Positions 29,353 through 37,447 of a stretch of DNA of 64,000 nucleotides are shown piece after piece. How positions within the stretch are numbered: the stretch's first letter is position 1; every line of letters begins with the position of its first letter. Both the position numbers and the translations under genes were made by a program. The notes under the pieces were generated by a model. That model had not been told where the DNA came from. It did no database searches and was given only the letters and a program-made list of their open reading frames with translations. The DNA lies in contig JAJEGJ010000087.1 in the NCBI GenBank assembly GCA_022819905.1, forward strand, positions 1 through 64,000, read 5' to 3'. Source of the stretch: Alphaproteobacteria bacterium. Its GTDB lineage: Bacteria; Pseudomonadota; Alphaproteobacteria; TMED109.

Positions 29353-30384
29353 TTGGTGAGTACGCTCTTGTTTGGCCATCCAACCAATGACCCTCCCCTC
29401 CGGGAAGACGACCGTCGGCCTCACGATCGCAATGGTCAGGTCGACGACCATCCTAGTTTCCTCGGGCGACTACTCGAATGGTGCGGAGCTATACCGTCCC
29501 CCGCTGCAATTCTTACGCAGGCCAACTTGCCTACTCGCATTCGTCAGGTTCTATTTGTTGTCTTGTTTTTGTTCGCATTGTCCGCTGCCATCGCAAGCTG
29601 GGGAAACGTTAAAGGTATCCTCCAGACAGTCGGGGTCTTGTTTGTGATTTCTTTGGCAGCGTACGCGCTGGATCGCATGATTCGTTCAACAGATCGGTAC
29701 TGGAAGCTTATGGCCAAGGTGGTTTCCAGTTTTGCCCTCCTCCTTCTGCTGGCTGTGTCTATGACGACATTTCTCGCTATTTTCGGGATAGTAAGTCCAT
29801 CCACCGTGCCTGTGCTAACTGCCATATATCAGCCCCAACGCTTGCCTGAAGAGTCGACCGTGGCTCCTCAAGTGGTAAGGACTACGGCACCGACCCTGCG
29901 TGCGACGCTGCGGGATTCTTCCGATGCGGGGGCGGTTTGGGAACCTCTGGTTGATTGGGCGGCTGTTCTAGATGGAGATTCTCTCTCAATCAAGGGCACG
30001 CGGGTTCGTCTACACGGCGTTGATGCTCCCGAACTTCGTCAGACTTGCTTAGCTGAAGGGGATAGTTGGCCTTGTGGCGATGCAGCTCGATCTGCGCTAG
30101 ACCGGCGTATTTCTGGCCAAGTCGTTGAATGTGAAGCGGTTGACATAGACCGCTATGGGCGCACTTTGGCGAAGTGCTACGTAGCAGATATCGACATTGG
30201 TTCGTGGTTAGTGTCCGAAGGCTGGGCTTTTGCGTATTGGAAATACTCGACTGACTATCTCGTGCAGGAACAAGAGGCAAAGGCGGCACGCCGAGGGATC
30301 TGGCGGGGACATGTGCTGCCACCGTGGGATTGGAGGCGCGGCGCGCGCCTCCACACTACAGACCCGACACAAAGTGAAGACTGA
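29353..30384 (+). CDS. Membrane-anchored thermonuclease (SNase-like) protein
   Basis: A protein of up to 343 residues. The N-terminal part has two to three membrane helices (residues about 65-82, 87-106 and 120-142), and the C-terminal half is a staphylococcal-nuclease domain: 'VLDGDSLSIKGTRVRLHGVD', APELRQ, 'DRYGRTLAKCYV', 'WLVSEGWAFAYWKYS', 'EQEAKAARRGIW'. The catalytic Arg/Glu of the RLHGVDAPE strand and the Arg of DRYGR are present. Two Cys pairs suggest an extracytoplasmic location. The start (TTG 29353) is uncertain, since the first 45 residues look atypical and lack a ribosome-binding site. Lower GC than surrounding genes. Confidence 0.85.
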   Translation: MVSTLLFGHPTNDPPLREDDRRPHDRNGQVDDHPSFLGRLLEWCGAIPSPAAILTQANLPTRIRQVLFVVLFLFALSAAIASWGNVKGILQTVGVLFVISLAAYALDRMIRSTDRYWKLMAKVVSSFALLLLLAVSMTTFLAIFGIVSPSTVPVLTAIYQPQRLPEESTVAPQVVRTTAPTLRATLRDSSDAGAVWEPLVDWAAVLDGDSLSIKGTRVRLHGVDAPELRQTCLAEGDSWPCGDAARSALDRRISGQVVECEAVDIDRYGRTLAKCYVADIDIGSWLVSEGWAFAYWKYSTDYLVQEQEAKAARRGIWRGHVLPPWDWRRGARLHTTDPTQSED

Positions 30385-30573
30385 CGTCCAGAGATACCTG
30401 TCCGCTGGGGTATTCATGAAACGCCTTCTTCGCCATCTCGGTGGTCGCCCCAGGCATTCGGTCCTTACGTCCCGCGAGGCCGGTGCCATTGAACACGGCG
30501 ACTTCGGGTCCACTGACGGCAGGACCGCCCTGCTCGCACCAGCCACGCCGGCACCGCTCTTTCCAGAGCGCCA

Positions 30574-30636
30574 CTATGACCAATTCGCGGAACGGGTCAT
30601 GACGTTGGCGTAAAGCAACGCCCTCTGCCTCGCCAT
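30574..30636 (-). pseudogene. Stub of a PIN-domain toxin
   Basis: Directly after the antitoxin stop, an ATG at 30636 begins 'MARQRALLYANVM', which matches the first strand of PIN toxins (usually ...VFLDANVL), then diverges and hits TAG at 30574. Only about 13 residues survive, and the first catalytic Asp is replaced by Tyr. The rest of the toxin is gone. Confidence 0.5.
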
Positions 30637-30639
30637 CAA

Positions 30640-31098
30640 CTACTGCAGGCCGAGTTCCTGGTCACGTGCCGTCAGCTCGTCCAGCGCCGAACGGCGGTGT
30701 GTTTCCGTCTCACGGCGGTAGGCCACGATGTCCGCCGCACGAATACGGCGGTGCGCGCCTACCATCCGGCAGGGAATCCGCCCTGCGTCGAGCAACTGCA
30801 CCAGATGTGTCCGCGAGACCTGCAGCAGGTCCGCCGCCTCCCCCGTCGTCAGTTCCGCGTGCAGCGGCGTCAGTGCGACGCCGTGCCCACGCGCCATCTG
30901 GTCCAGGATCTCCCTGAGCAACCGCACCGCCGATGTCGGAATGTCGACCGACTCCGCTGCGGCCGCACCGAAACGGGCCGGTACCGGCCCTGCTTCATCG
31001 GCCAACGCCGCCAGCTTCCCGACGGCGCGTTCCGCGAGCGCAGCATCCCGGGCGCTAGGAATGCCGGATTCCGTGCGCACTGCAGATTTACCAGCCAT
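30640..31098 (-). CDS. Excisionase-family (HTH_17) antitoxin, orphaned
   Basis: A 152-residue protein from ATG 31098, preceded by GGAGA. The C-terminal half is a MerR-like/excisionase helix-turn-helix: 'LTTGEAADLLQVSRTHLVQL' followed by LDAGRIPCRMVGAHRRI and 'DIVAYRRE'. The N-terminal half contains a helical region 'ILDQMARGHGVALTPLHAEL' that is common in antitoxins paired with PIN toxins. The cognate toxin is reduced to a stub immediately downstream, so the protein is now an orphan DNA-binding regulator. Confidence 0.82.
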   Translation of the reverse strand: MAGKSAVRTESGIPSARDAALAERAVGKLAALADEAGPVPARFGAAAAESVDIPTSAVRLLREILDQMARGHGVALTPLHAELTTGEAADLLQVSRTHLVQLLDAGRIPCRMVGAHRRIRAADIVAYRRETETHRRSALDELTARDQELGLQ

Positions 31099-31199
31099 TT
31101 CAGCGTCTCCATCCGACGCGCACATGATAGGCCACTAACGCCGTAAATCCAACAAATACCGCAAACGACACAACCACAGAGTGTCTGGCCGGGGCTCGT

Positions 31200-31298
31200 G
31201 CAATGCTAGCCTCGAACGGCGAGATCCAGCACCGCCCCGGTCGCGATGCCACCGTCTCTGCCCCGAAGTCCGTCTTTCTCATGGCGATGGTGGATCGC
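31200..31298 (+). pseudogene. Second MobF relaxase remnant
   Basis: The plus-strand frame reads 'ASNGEIQHRPGRDATVSAPK' followed by SVFLMAMV, the strand that precedes the HxH metal site in TrwC-type relaxases (HRPGRDVTLSAPKSVSLMA). It overlaps, in family coordinates, the end of the remnant at 20944-21231, so it derives from a different copy or a different element. No start, catalytic Tyr or helicase domain remains. The acyl-ligase gene starts shortly after. Confidence 0.75.
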
Positions 31299-31389
31299 CA
31301 GAAGACGGCGGCCGCAACCTCCCGGCACGACACCTCGCGCATCCAACAATTGTTGACAGGCAGGCCGGGCATGCGAGATTGGCTTCGCC

Positions 31390-34257
31390 ATGGAGAACGG
31401 CGGCACAGGATCGCGTAGCGGCAAGACCGACCCCAACGGTGCAGCGCAGCTGCTGCACCTGATCGCGAACCTCTCGCAAGAGCTTCGTTCCGCGCGCGAC
31501 ACCCCGCGCGTTACCCTCGAAAGCAGGCTAAGCGAAGAACTGGGTTTCGACAGCCTGGGGCGCACCGAGCTGCTGGTGCGCATCGAGCAGACATTCTCGG
31601 TCAGCCTTCCCGGATCGACGCTGGCAGAAGCTGAAACCCCAGCCGATCTCTTGCGCGCGATGGAAGCGGCCGGCGGGCGACGCGGGCGCGCGACCCCGCG
31701 GCTCCCGGCGGACACGGCCCAAGGCCCCGTTGAAGCAATACCGAGCGCCGCGGCGACCCTGACCGAGATGCTCGATTGGCACGCCCACGCCCATCCCGAC
31801 CGCGTCCATGCCTGGCTCCGGGAACGGGAAGACCATCTCGAGACCATCACCTACGCGAGCCTCCGCGAGACGGCTCTCGCCGTCTCCAGCGGCATCCTCG
31901 ATGCGGGACCGACGCCGGGCACCCGCGTCGCATTGATGCTGCCCACCTGCGCGGGGTTTCTGCACGCCTTCTTCGGGATCCTCTACGCCGGCTGCGTGCC
32001 GGTCCCGATCTATCCACCGGCGCGGCCTTCGCAGCTCGCGGATCACCTGCGCCGGCAGGCCGTGATACTCGCCAACGCGGGAGCCGAGATTCTGGTCACC
32101 GTGCCGGAGGCGCGCGTGCTCGCGAACTTCCTGCGCTCGAAGGTCGCGAGCCTTCGGGCGGTCGAGACCGTCGAGGGACTCCTTGGGTGCGGCGGAGCGG
32201 CAGCGGCCCCGCCGCGCGACGCGGGAGACGTCGCCTTTCTCCAGTACACCTCGGGCAGCACCGGCGATCCGAAGGGCGTGGTGCTGAGCCACGCCAATCT
32301 GCTGGCCAACATTCGCGCCATGGGCCGGACCATGGAAGTCGAGCCCGACCGCGACGTGTTCGTGAGCTGGCTTCCGCTCTACCACGACATGGGCCTGATC
32401 GGCGCGTGGCTGGGCAGCCTCCATTTCGCGGTGCCGGTCTCGATCATGTCGCCGCTCATCTTCCTGGCGCGCCCGGAGAGCTGGCTGTGGGAGATCCACG
32501 CCCGGCGGGCGACACTTTCGGGTGCGCCCAACTTCGCCTTCGACCTGTGCGTCGGACGGATCGACGACAGCGCGATCGAGGGCCTCGACCTCAGCTCGGC
32601 CCGCATGGTCGTCAACGGGGCGGAGCCGGTGCGGGCCGCGTCTGTCCGGGCGTTCTGCGAGCGCTTCGCGCCCCACGGCTTCGATCCCGGGGCACTCGCC
32701 CCCGTCTACGGCCTGGCCGAAAGCAGCGTGGGGCTGGCCTTTCCCAGGCCGGGCCGGGGGCTGCTCGCCGATCGGGTCGACCGGACCGAGCTGATCGAGC
32801 GGTCGCGTGCGGTGCCGGTGACGACCGGGCACGAAGACGCGATCGAGGTCGTGGCGTGCGGTTCGCCGATCCCCGGGCATCAGTTCCGGGTGGTCGACGA
32901 TTCCGGCCGCGAAGCGCCCGAGCGCCGCCAGGGGCGGCTGCAATTCAACGGTCCCTCGTCGACCGTCGGCTACCACGAGAACGCGGCTGCGACGCGCGAC
33001 CTGTTCGACGGCGACTGGCTCGAGACCGGCGACCTGGCCTACGTCGCCGGGGGCGAGGTCTATCTGACTGGCCGGATCAAGGACATCATCATCCGCGGCG
33101 GCCGCAACATCCATCCGCACGAGCTGGAAGCCGCCGTCGGCGACCTTCCCGGCATCCGGCGCGGCTGCGTCGCGGTCTTTGCGGCCGCCGGGCCCGACCG
33201 GGCCGAGCGGCTGGTGGTGGTCGCCGAGACCCGCGAGGAGGACGGGCCTGCCCGTGACCGGATGCGGCAGAGCATCGAGGCAGCGGCGGTGGATATCGCG
33301 GGCATCGCACCGGACGACGTCGTCCTGGCGCCGCCCCGGGCCGTGCTCAAGACCTCGAGCGGCAAGCTCCGCCGCGCCGCCACCCGCGCACGCTACCTGG
33401 AGGGCCGTCTCCACGAAGCCGCCCCCGGGCTCTGGCGGCAACTGCTCGGGCTGTGGCTCTCGGCGACCACCGGCAGGTTGCGCGCCGGGGGTCGCCTGGT
33501 GCTCGGCCGCGCCTTCGCCGGCTACTGGTGGGCCGTCCTGGTGGCCCTGGCGTTGGCCGTCTGGCCGCTGGTGATCGTGCTGCCCCGGCGCGCCTGGCGC
33601 TGGAAGGTGGTCCATGCGGCCGCACGGGTCATGCTGAAGCTCACCGGCACGCGGCTGACCGTGAGCGGCGAGTCCGCTCCGGAACGAGGCGCCATCCTAG
33701 TGGCCAATCACAGCAGTTATCTCGACAGTCTGGTGCTCGTCGCGGCCCTGCCCGGCGAGACCGCCTTTGCCGCCAAGGCCGAGCTGGCTTCGCAGCTGAT
33801 CGCCGGACCGTTCCTGCGCCGGCTCGGCGCGCTGTTCGTGGAGCGGTTCGACGACGCCCGCGGCCGGGGCGACATGGACGACGTCATCGAGGCGGCGCGG
33901 GCGGGCCGCCGGCTGGCGGTCTATCCGGAAGGGACGCTCACCCGCCGCCCCGGCCTGCTTGCCTTCAAGCTTGGCGCCTTCGCCGCTGCTGCTGCCGCCG
34001 GGGTGCCCGTGGTGCCGGTGACGCTGCACGGGACGCGGTCGGTACTGCGCGGCGGTCAGTGGTATCCCCGCCCCGGCGACGTGCAGGTCACGGTGGGCTC
34101 ACCGTTGTTCACAGAGCAGGACGGCTTCGACGCCGCGATCACGCTCCGCGATGCGGCGCGGGCGGCGATCCTGACCGGTTGCGGGGAGCCGGATCTTGCC
34201 GGCGAGGAGACCCTGCTGAAGGACCCTCGAACCACGCCGCCCTCACCCCCCACCTGA
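31390..34257 (+). CDS. ACP - fatty acyl-AMP ligase - acyltransferase fusion protein
   Basis: A 955-residue three-domain enzyme. Residues about 20-95 are an acyl carrier protein with the phosphopantetheine Ser55 in 'ELGFDSLGRTELLVRIEQ'. Residues about 125-680 are an ANL ligase of the FAAL/FadD type: YTSGSTGDPKGVVLSHANL near 286, 'WLPLYHDMGLIGAWLGSL', 'TGDLAYVAGGEVYLTGRIKD' and the late Lys in LKTSSGKLRRAA. After a membrane helix pair (about 700-740) comes a PlsC-type acyltransferase with NHSSYLD (HX4D, near 773) and 'YPEGTLTRRPGLLAFKLGA'. It could activate a free fatty acid, carry it on its own ACP and transfer it to a lysophospholipid or another acceptor at the membrane. The domain order differs from Aas. 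Confidence 0.92.
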   Translation: MENGGTGSRSGKTDPNGAAQLLHLIANLSQELRSARDTPRVTLESRLSEELGFDSLGRTELLVRIEQTFSVSLPGSTLAEAETPADLLRAMEAAGGRRGRATPRLPADTAQGPVEAIPSAAATLTEMLDWHAHAHPDRVHAWLREREDHLETITYASLRETALAVSSGILDAGPTPGTRVALMLPTCAGFLHAFFGILYAGCVPVPIYPPARPSQLADHLRRQAVILANAGAEILVTVPEARVLANFLRSKVASLRAVETVEGLLGCGGAAAAPPRDAGDVAFLQYTSGSTGDPKGVVLSHANLLANIRAMGRTMEVEPDRDVFVSWLPLYHDMGLIGAWLGSLHFAVPVSIMSPLIFLARPESWLWEIHARRATLSGAPNFAFDLCVGRIDDSAIEGLDLSSARMVVNGAEPVRAASVRAFCERFAPHGFDPGALAPVYGLAESSVGLAFPRPGRGLLADRVDRTELIERSRAVPVTTGHEDAIEVVACGSPIPGHQFRVVDDSGREAPERRQGRLQFNGPSSTVGYHENAAATRDLFDGDWLETGDLAYVAGGEVYLTGRIKDIIIRGGRNIHPHELEAAVGDLPGIRRGCVAVFAAAGPDRAERLVVVAETREEDGPARDRMRQSIEAAAVDIAGIAPDDVVLAPPRAVLKTSSGKLRRAATRARYLEGRLHEAAPGLWRQLLGLWLSATTGRLRAGGRLVLGRAFAGYWWAVLVALALAVWPLVIVLPRRAWRWKVVHAAARVMLKLTGTRLTVSGESAPERGAILVANHSSYLDSLVLVAALPGETAFAAKAELASQLIAGPFLRRLGALFVERFDDARGRGDMDDVIEAARAGRRLAVYPEGTLTRRPGLLAFKLGAFAAAAAAGVPVVPVTLHGTRSVLRGGQWYPRPGDVQVTVGSPLFTEQDGFDAAITLRDAARAAILTGCGEPDLAGEETLLKDPRTTPPSPPT

Positions 34258-34287
34258 GCCGGGGCAGCGCGGACGAACGGGCGAAGG

Positions 34288-34579
34288 ATGCTCCGTCCGG
34301 TCGCTGGGTCAGCCTCCTTGATCATCACGCCGCCAAGCGCGTGGCGACTGCGCTATACCGGATGGAGATGGGAAACCTGTCCAATGTGAAGGCGGCGGCG
34401 GCGGGGTCATGGAGTACCGAATCGACTTCGGGCTCGGCTACCGGATCTACTTCGGACGGGATGATGATGTGTTGATCATTCTCCTCGGCGGGGGAACGAA
34501 AGTGCGCCAGCAGCGCGACATCGAGACCGCGGTGGCGTTGTGGGGCGAGTACAGACAGAGCAAGCGGCAGGAGGGCTGA
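34288..34579 (+). pseudogene. Frameshifted RelE/ParE-family toxin
   Basis: Frame 1 reads 'HHAAKRVATALYRMEMGNLS' then NVKAAAAG; a one-base shift in the GCG repeat near 34391-34408 moves to 'GVMEYRIDFGLGYRIYFGRD', DDVLIILLGGGTKVRQQRDI and ETAVALWGEYRQSKRQEG before TGA at 34577-34579. This is the usual sequence of the short RelE-type 'addiction module killer' toxins. The N-terminal strand is also missing. The matching antitoxin starts 4 bp later and is intact. Confidence 0.8.
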
Positions 34580-34583
34580 GACT

Positions 34584-34901
34584 ATGCCATTGACACGCGA
34601 CTTCAGAGTGACGATCACGGAGCGGCTCGCTCGCGATCCGGGCTTCCGGGAGGCGCTGCTCGAAGAAGGTGTGCAGCGTCTTCTTGCCGGCGAGGTCGAT
34701 GTCGGCAAGTCGATTCTGCGCGACTATGTCAATGCAACCATTGGGTTTCAGGAACTCGGCGGATTGACCGCGAAGTCGCCCAAAAGCCTGATGCGAATGC
34801 TCGGCCCGAAGGGCAATCCGCAGGCGCGCAATCTATTCGAGATCATCAGCTGCCTTCAGGAGCGCGAGGGCCTGCACCTCAAAGTACAGGCGGTTCGATA
34901 A
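34584..34901 (+). CDS. Antitoxin of a RelE-type addiction module (HigA-like), toxin dead
   Basis: A 105-residue protein matching the 'addiction module antidote' family: 'LTRDFRVTITERLARDPGFR', EALLEEGVQRLLAGEVDVGK, 'LRDYVNATIGFQELGGLTAK', and the recognition helix region SPKSLMRMLGPKGNPQARNLF. It is preceded by the frameshifted toxin at 4-bp spacing. The protein is full length, so it is retained as a regulator or simply not yet lost. Its 3' end overlaps the convergent Phd/IS630 chimera by about 23 bp. Confidence 0.88.
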   Translation: MPLTRDFRVTITERLARDPGFREALLEEGVQRLLAGEVDVGKSILRDYVNATIGFQELGGLTAKSPKSLMRMLGPKGNPQARNLFEIISCLQEREGLHLKVQAVR

Positions 34902-35226
34902 CTGGTACCCGCCGTCCACTTGTTCGGCCGCGGGCCATGGTACATCGGGCTTGCAGTTCTCGGTCCGGCCCCCTCCAAGTGCGGCCAGGTGTTTTCACCG
35001 TGCGCATCTGGGTGTCGCACATCCAGCGCCTGATCTTGGCGAAGGCCTGCTCGATGGGGTTGAGATCCGGCGAGTACGCCGGCAGATCCGGGGGCTCGTA
35101 CGGAACGATCATCGCGATGGGTTCCCGGGACTGTCCGTACAGGATGCCAATCCGCTCGCCGGCACGGACCGCCGCAAGCACCTTGGAGAACTGCGCCATA
35201 AGTTCGGCAACGGACAAAGTGATCAC
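34879..35226 (-). pseudogene. Phd/YefM antitoxin N-terminus fused to an IS630 transposase tail
   Basis: A 115-codon open frame. Residues 1-44 are a Phd/YefM antitoxin: 'MITLSVAELMAQFSKVLAAV', RAGERIGILYGQSREPIAMIV. Residues 45-69 are the C-terminal DDE part of an IS630 transposase, 'LPAYSPDLNPIEQAFAKIRR', with the last catalytic Glu in NPIE. The rest is transposase-like to about residue 92 and then unrelated. The frame stays open across the joint, so a chimeric DNA-binding protein could in principle be made, but no toxin partner follows. Confidence 0.75.
34950..35094 (-). mobile_element. IS630-family transposase remnant
   Basis: About 145 bp encode the third catalytic motif region of an IS630/Tc1-mariner-type transposase (YSPDLNPIEQAFAKIRRWM). 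No terminal inverted repeats or upstream transposase half were found. It truncates a Phd-type antitoxin gene. Confidence 0.75.
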
Positions 35227-35701
35227 GCGCAGACCCGGTCATGAAGATGTCGTCATCTCAGGAACCTGTTGACAGGACGTCTGGCCGCCGTGACTGAAAA
35301 ACCGTCCCGCACGACGCCGCATTGACTCGCATTCGGGCCGCTCGTAGGAAATCCGTGCGATGTGTCCCAAAGGGTGTTCGTTCGAGTGGCGAACCCGTGA
35401 ACCCGCCACCGAACGATAGGGCCACCGCAGGAGTCGCTGACGGCGGGACAGTCCCGCTGCGGCCACTGGGCAACCCAAACGATTGAGGTTTCGTCGTCAG
35501 TTATGGAAGCAGTTTCTCCGCAGCCACCAATCGTTAGTTCTGGTCGCTCCTGCTCCCGGAGACCGGCGTCGTCGTGCAGGATCGCCGACACCTCGGGCGC
35601 AACCCGTGCGGCAATCTGGGCAGTCATTCCATGCCGGTAATGGCCCTGGACGGCCTCGGCGCCGACCGCGCCGCCGCCCTGGACACCTCGAGGCGCACAG
35701 C
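35227..35701. other. Intergenic stretch, nothing recognised
   Basis: Frames on both strands are open for over 100 codons in places, but none resembles a family and codon usage is not convincing. Possibly further decayed insertion-sequence DNA. Confidence 0.4.
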
Positions 35702-36628
35702 GTGACCGCGCCGTCCGGCTTCGAGCTGCCGGCGCCCACGGCGACGCTCGACCTCACCATGGACGACGGCGCGCCCATCCAGGTCGTCCGCCACGGCAAC
35801 CCGTCCGGGCCACGCGTGATCCTGAGCCACGGGAACGGCTTCGCCAGTGATTCCTACTTCCCGTTCTGGCAGCACATGCTCGAGCGTTTCGATCTTGCCC
35901 TGTTCGACTTCCGGAACTGCGGGCGCAATCCGTTCCATGCGGCCGAGCCCCACAGCTATCACCGCTTCGCGTGCGACAACGTGGCGGTTCATCGCGCCAT
36001 CGCCGAGGCGTGGGGCGGGAAGACCACCATCGGCGTCTTCCATTCGATGTCGGCGATAGCGGCGCTGCTCGCAGTCATCCAAGGCGTCTGGCACTGGGAT
36101 GCGCTGGTGCTGTTTGACCCGCCCGTGATGCCGCCTGTGGGCCACCCGCTGCACGCGCCGCTGGTGGCCGCGGGCGAGATACTTCGCGACGCCGCCCGAA
36201 TCCGGCAGAATCGATTCTCTGACCCCGGCGAGCTGGCTGAAGTGTTTCGTACCCTGCACCGGTTCCGGCGCATGCGGAGAGGAGTTGCGGAACTCAACGC
36301 GCGATCGACGCTGCGCTTCGTTCCCGCCGACGGCGCCTGGGAGCTCTGCTGTCCGGGGCCGGTCGAAGCCGGTCTGTATACCGACGTGGCAGCGCTGCCG
36401 ATATGGCAGGAGGCTGGCCCGCCCGCGCGACCGATGCTGATCGTGGGCTCGGACCCGGAACTAGACGGGGCACTGAAAACCTCGCGGCGTTGCCCGGAAT
36501 TCTGCGAACTTCACGGCATCGAATACGCTGCTGTGCCCGACACCACCCACCTCCTGCAGGTCGAAGAACCGGAACGATGCTTCGCCCTGTTCAATGGTTT
36601 CCTCGAGGAGCACGGGATCACCGAATGA
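35702..36628 (+). CDS. Alpha/beta-hydrolase
   Basis: A 308-residue hydrolase starting at GTG 35702 (VTAPSGFELPAPTATLDLTM). The fold is clear: 'HGNPSGPRVILSHGNGFASD' with the HGNG oxyanion loop, 'LALFDFRNCGRNP', the nucleophile strand 'TIGVFHSMSAIAALLAV', 'MLIVGSDPELDG' (acid) and 'DTTHLLQVEEPERC' (His). The nucleophile elbow reads FHSMS rather than GxSxG, with Ser in place of the last Gly, so activity may be altered. Similar proteins hydrolyse esters or carbon-carbon bonds; the substrate is unknown. No clear operon partner. Confidence 0.85.
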   Translation: MTAPSGFELPAPTATLDLTMDDGAPIQVVRHGNPSGPRVILSHGNGFASDSYFPFWQHMLERFDLALFDFRNCGRNPFHAAEPHSYHRFACDNVAVHRAIAEAWGGKTTIGVFHSMSAIAALLAVIQGVWHWDALVLFDPPVMPPVGHPLHAPLVAAGEILRDAARIRQNRFSDPGELAEVFRTLHRFRRMRRGVAELNARSTLRFVPADGAWELCCPGPVEAGLYTDVAALPIWQEAGPPARPMLIVGSDPELDGALKTSRRCPEFCELHGIEYAAVPDTTHLLQVEEPERCFALFNGFLEEHGITE

Positions 36629-36839
36629 ACGCGCCGCTGGTCGCTGAACTTCGACCGTTTCATGGCCTCTTCCCCGTCGCGTCCATGAAAACCTAACCGA
36701 GAATTTTCTCGTTATCAGTGGTCCAGATTCCGGGGAGCAGGTCAGGTCCTCCGATTACTCACCTTAACGGTGGACCCATTCATCGGGGGCAGGTCATGTC
36801 GGCGGCGACTTTTCGGCGAACGTTTGAAAAAGGGGCAAT

Positions 36840-37290
36840 GTCTCGCTCAGGAATACGATGGTAAGCACGCCGCCCTCGGATCAGCGTTCAACCAGTCGGG
36901 GAAACACGCCCCGGAGAACCCGCCACCTCTCATCGTTTCGGACCTAGCGCGGTTCCGTATCGCACCGACTAGACCAATGGCGTGAGCTCGACGCGCGAGT
37001 TGGCGCTTGACGAACAATCCGATGCAACTACCTGCGGCAAACTGAAGTGGGCCAGGTACGATCCGGAACGCTTGCGTCCAGCCGGAGCAGATAGCTGCTG
37101 ACCGAGCACGCTGCGGCGAGCTTGGTACGGGGCTACAGTCGCTACGCCTACGGTGTCAAGAACCGCAAGCGGTGACGCACATTGTGAATCATCTGGTTTT
37201 CTGCCCGTTCGCCGACAACAAGAGCGTGCAGCCCGACGACCTCTTAACGCAGATCCTGCTGCAGTTCGCTCTTCACGATGCAAGGTAACG
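36840..37290 (+). pseudogene. Remnant of an MmeI-like (type IIL) DNA methyltransferase/restriction enzyme
   Basis: Plus-strand frames carry three consecutive blocks of the MmeI/YeeA-like family in the right order: 'FNQSGKHAPENPPPLIVSDL' (family: ..ENPPLLVVSDMDRFEIHTNWT), then after a frameshift a TAG in place of the Trp of NWTNTVS, 'TRELALDEQSDATTCGKLKW' with YDPERLRPA (family: KLKWAFSDPERLRP), and then 'VTHIVNHLVFCPFADNKSVQ' (family: HFVNRLVFCMFAEDVGLLP). The methyltransferase catalytic motifs and nuclease are gone. This is a dead restriction-modification gene close to a tRNA. Confidence 0.75.
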
Positions 37291-37346
37291 TGCCGTTTCC
37301 ATACACGACCAAGGCTTTGTATACTCAATAATGTGTCTTGATGGCA

Positions 37347-37447
37347 TGGTACCCCCAGTGGGATTCGAACCCACACGGACGTTGCCCGAGAGCAATGTGT
37401 CCACTCAATTCGCAGTTGAGCGCGTCTACCAATTTCGCCATAGGGGC
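37347..37447 (-). tRNA. Class II tRNA with Leu-like body, anticodon GCG and an oversized variable region
   Basis: A cloverleaf of 98 nt plus encoded CCA. Acceptor GCCCCTA/TGGGGGT (one G.U at the end, one U.G), D arm GCG-AAATTGGTAGA-CGC with the GG pair, anticodon arm CTCAA-CTGCGAA-TTGAG, T arm GTGGG-TTCGAAT-CCCAC, discriminator A. Positions 34-36 are GCG, an Arg (CGC/CGU) anticodon. The D arm, acceptor and A73 look like alphaproteobacterial tRNA-Leu. Between the anticodon and T stems are 29 nt, far more than a Leu variable arm, able to fold as GGAC...GTCC around an inner TTGC-TCTCGG-GCAA hairpin. Isotype is therefore unclear: Leu by body, Arg by anticodon. Confidence 0.85.

Noticed and set aside
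37347-37447. Selenocysteine tRNA, because of its length and long variable arm.
   Set aside because: The anticodon is GCG, not TCA, the acceptor stem is 7 bp and no selA/selB gene was seen.
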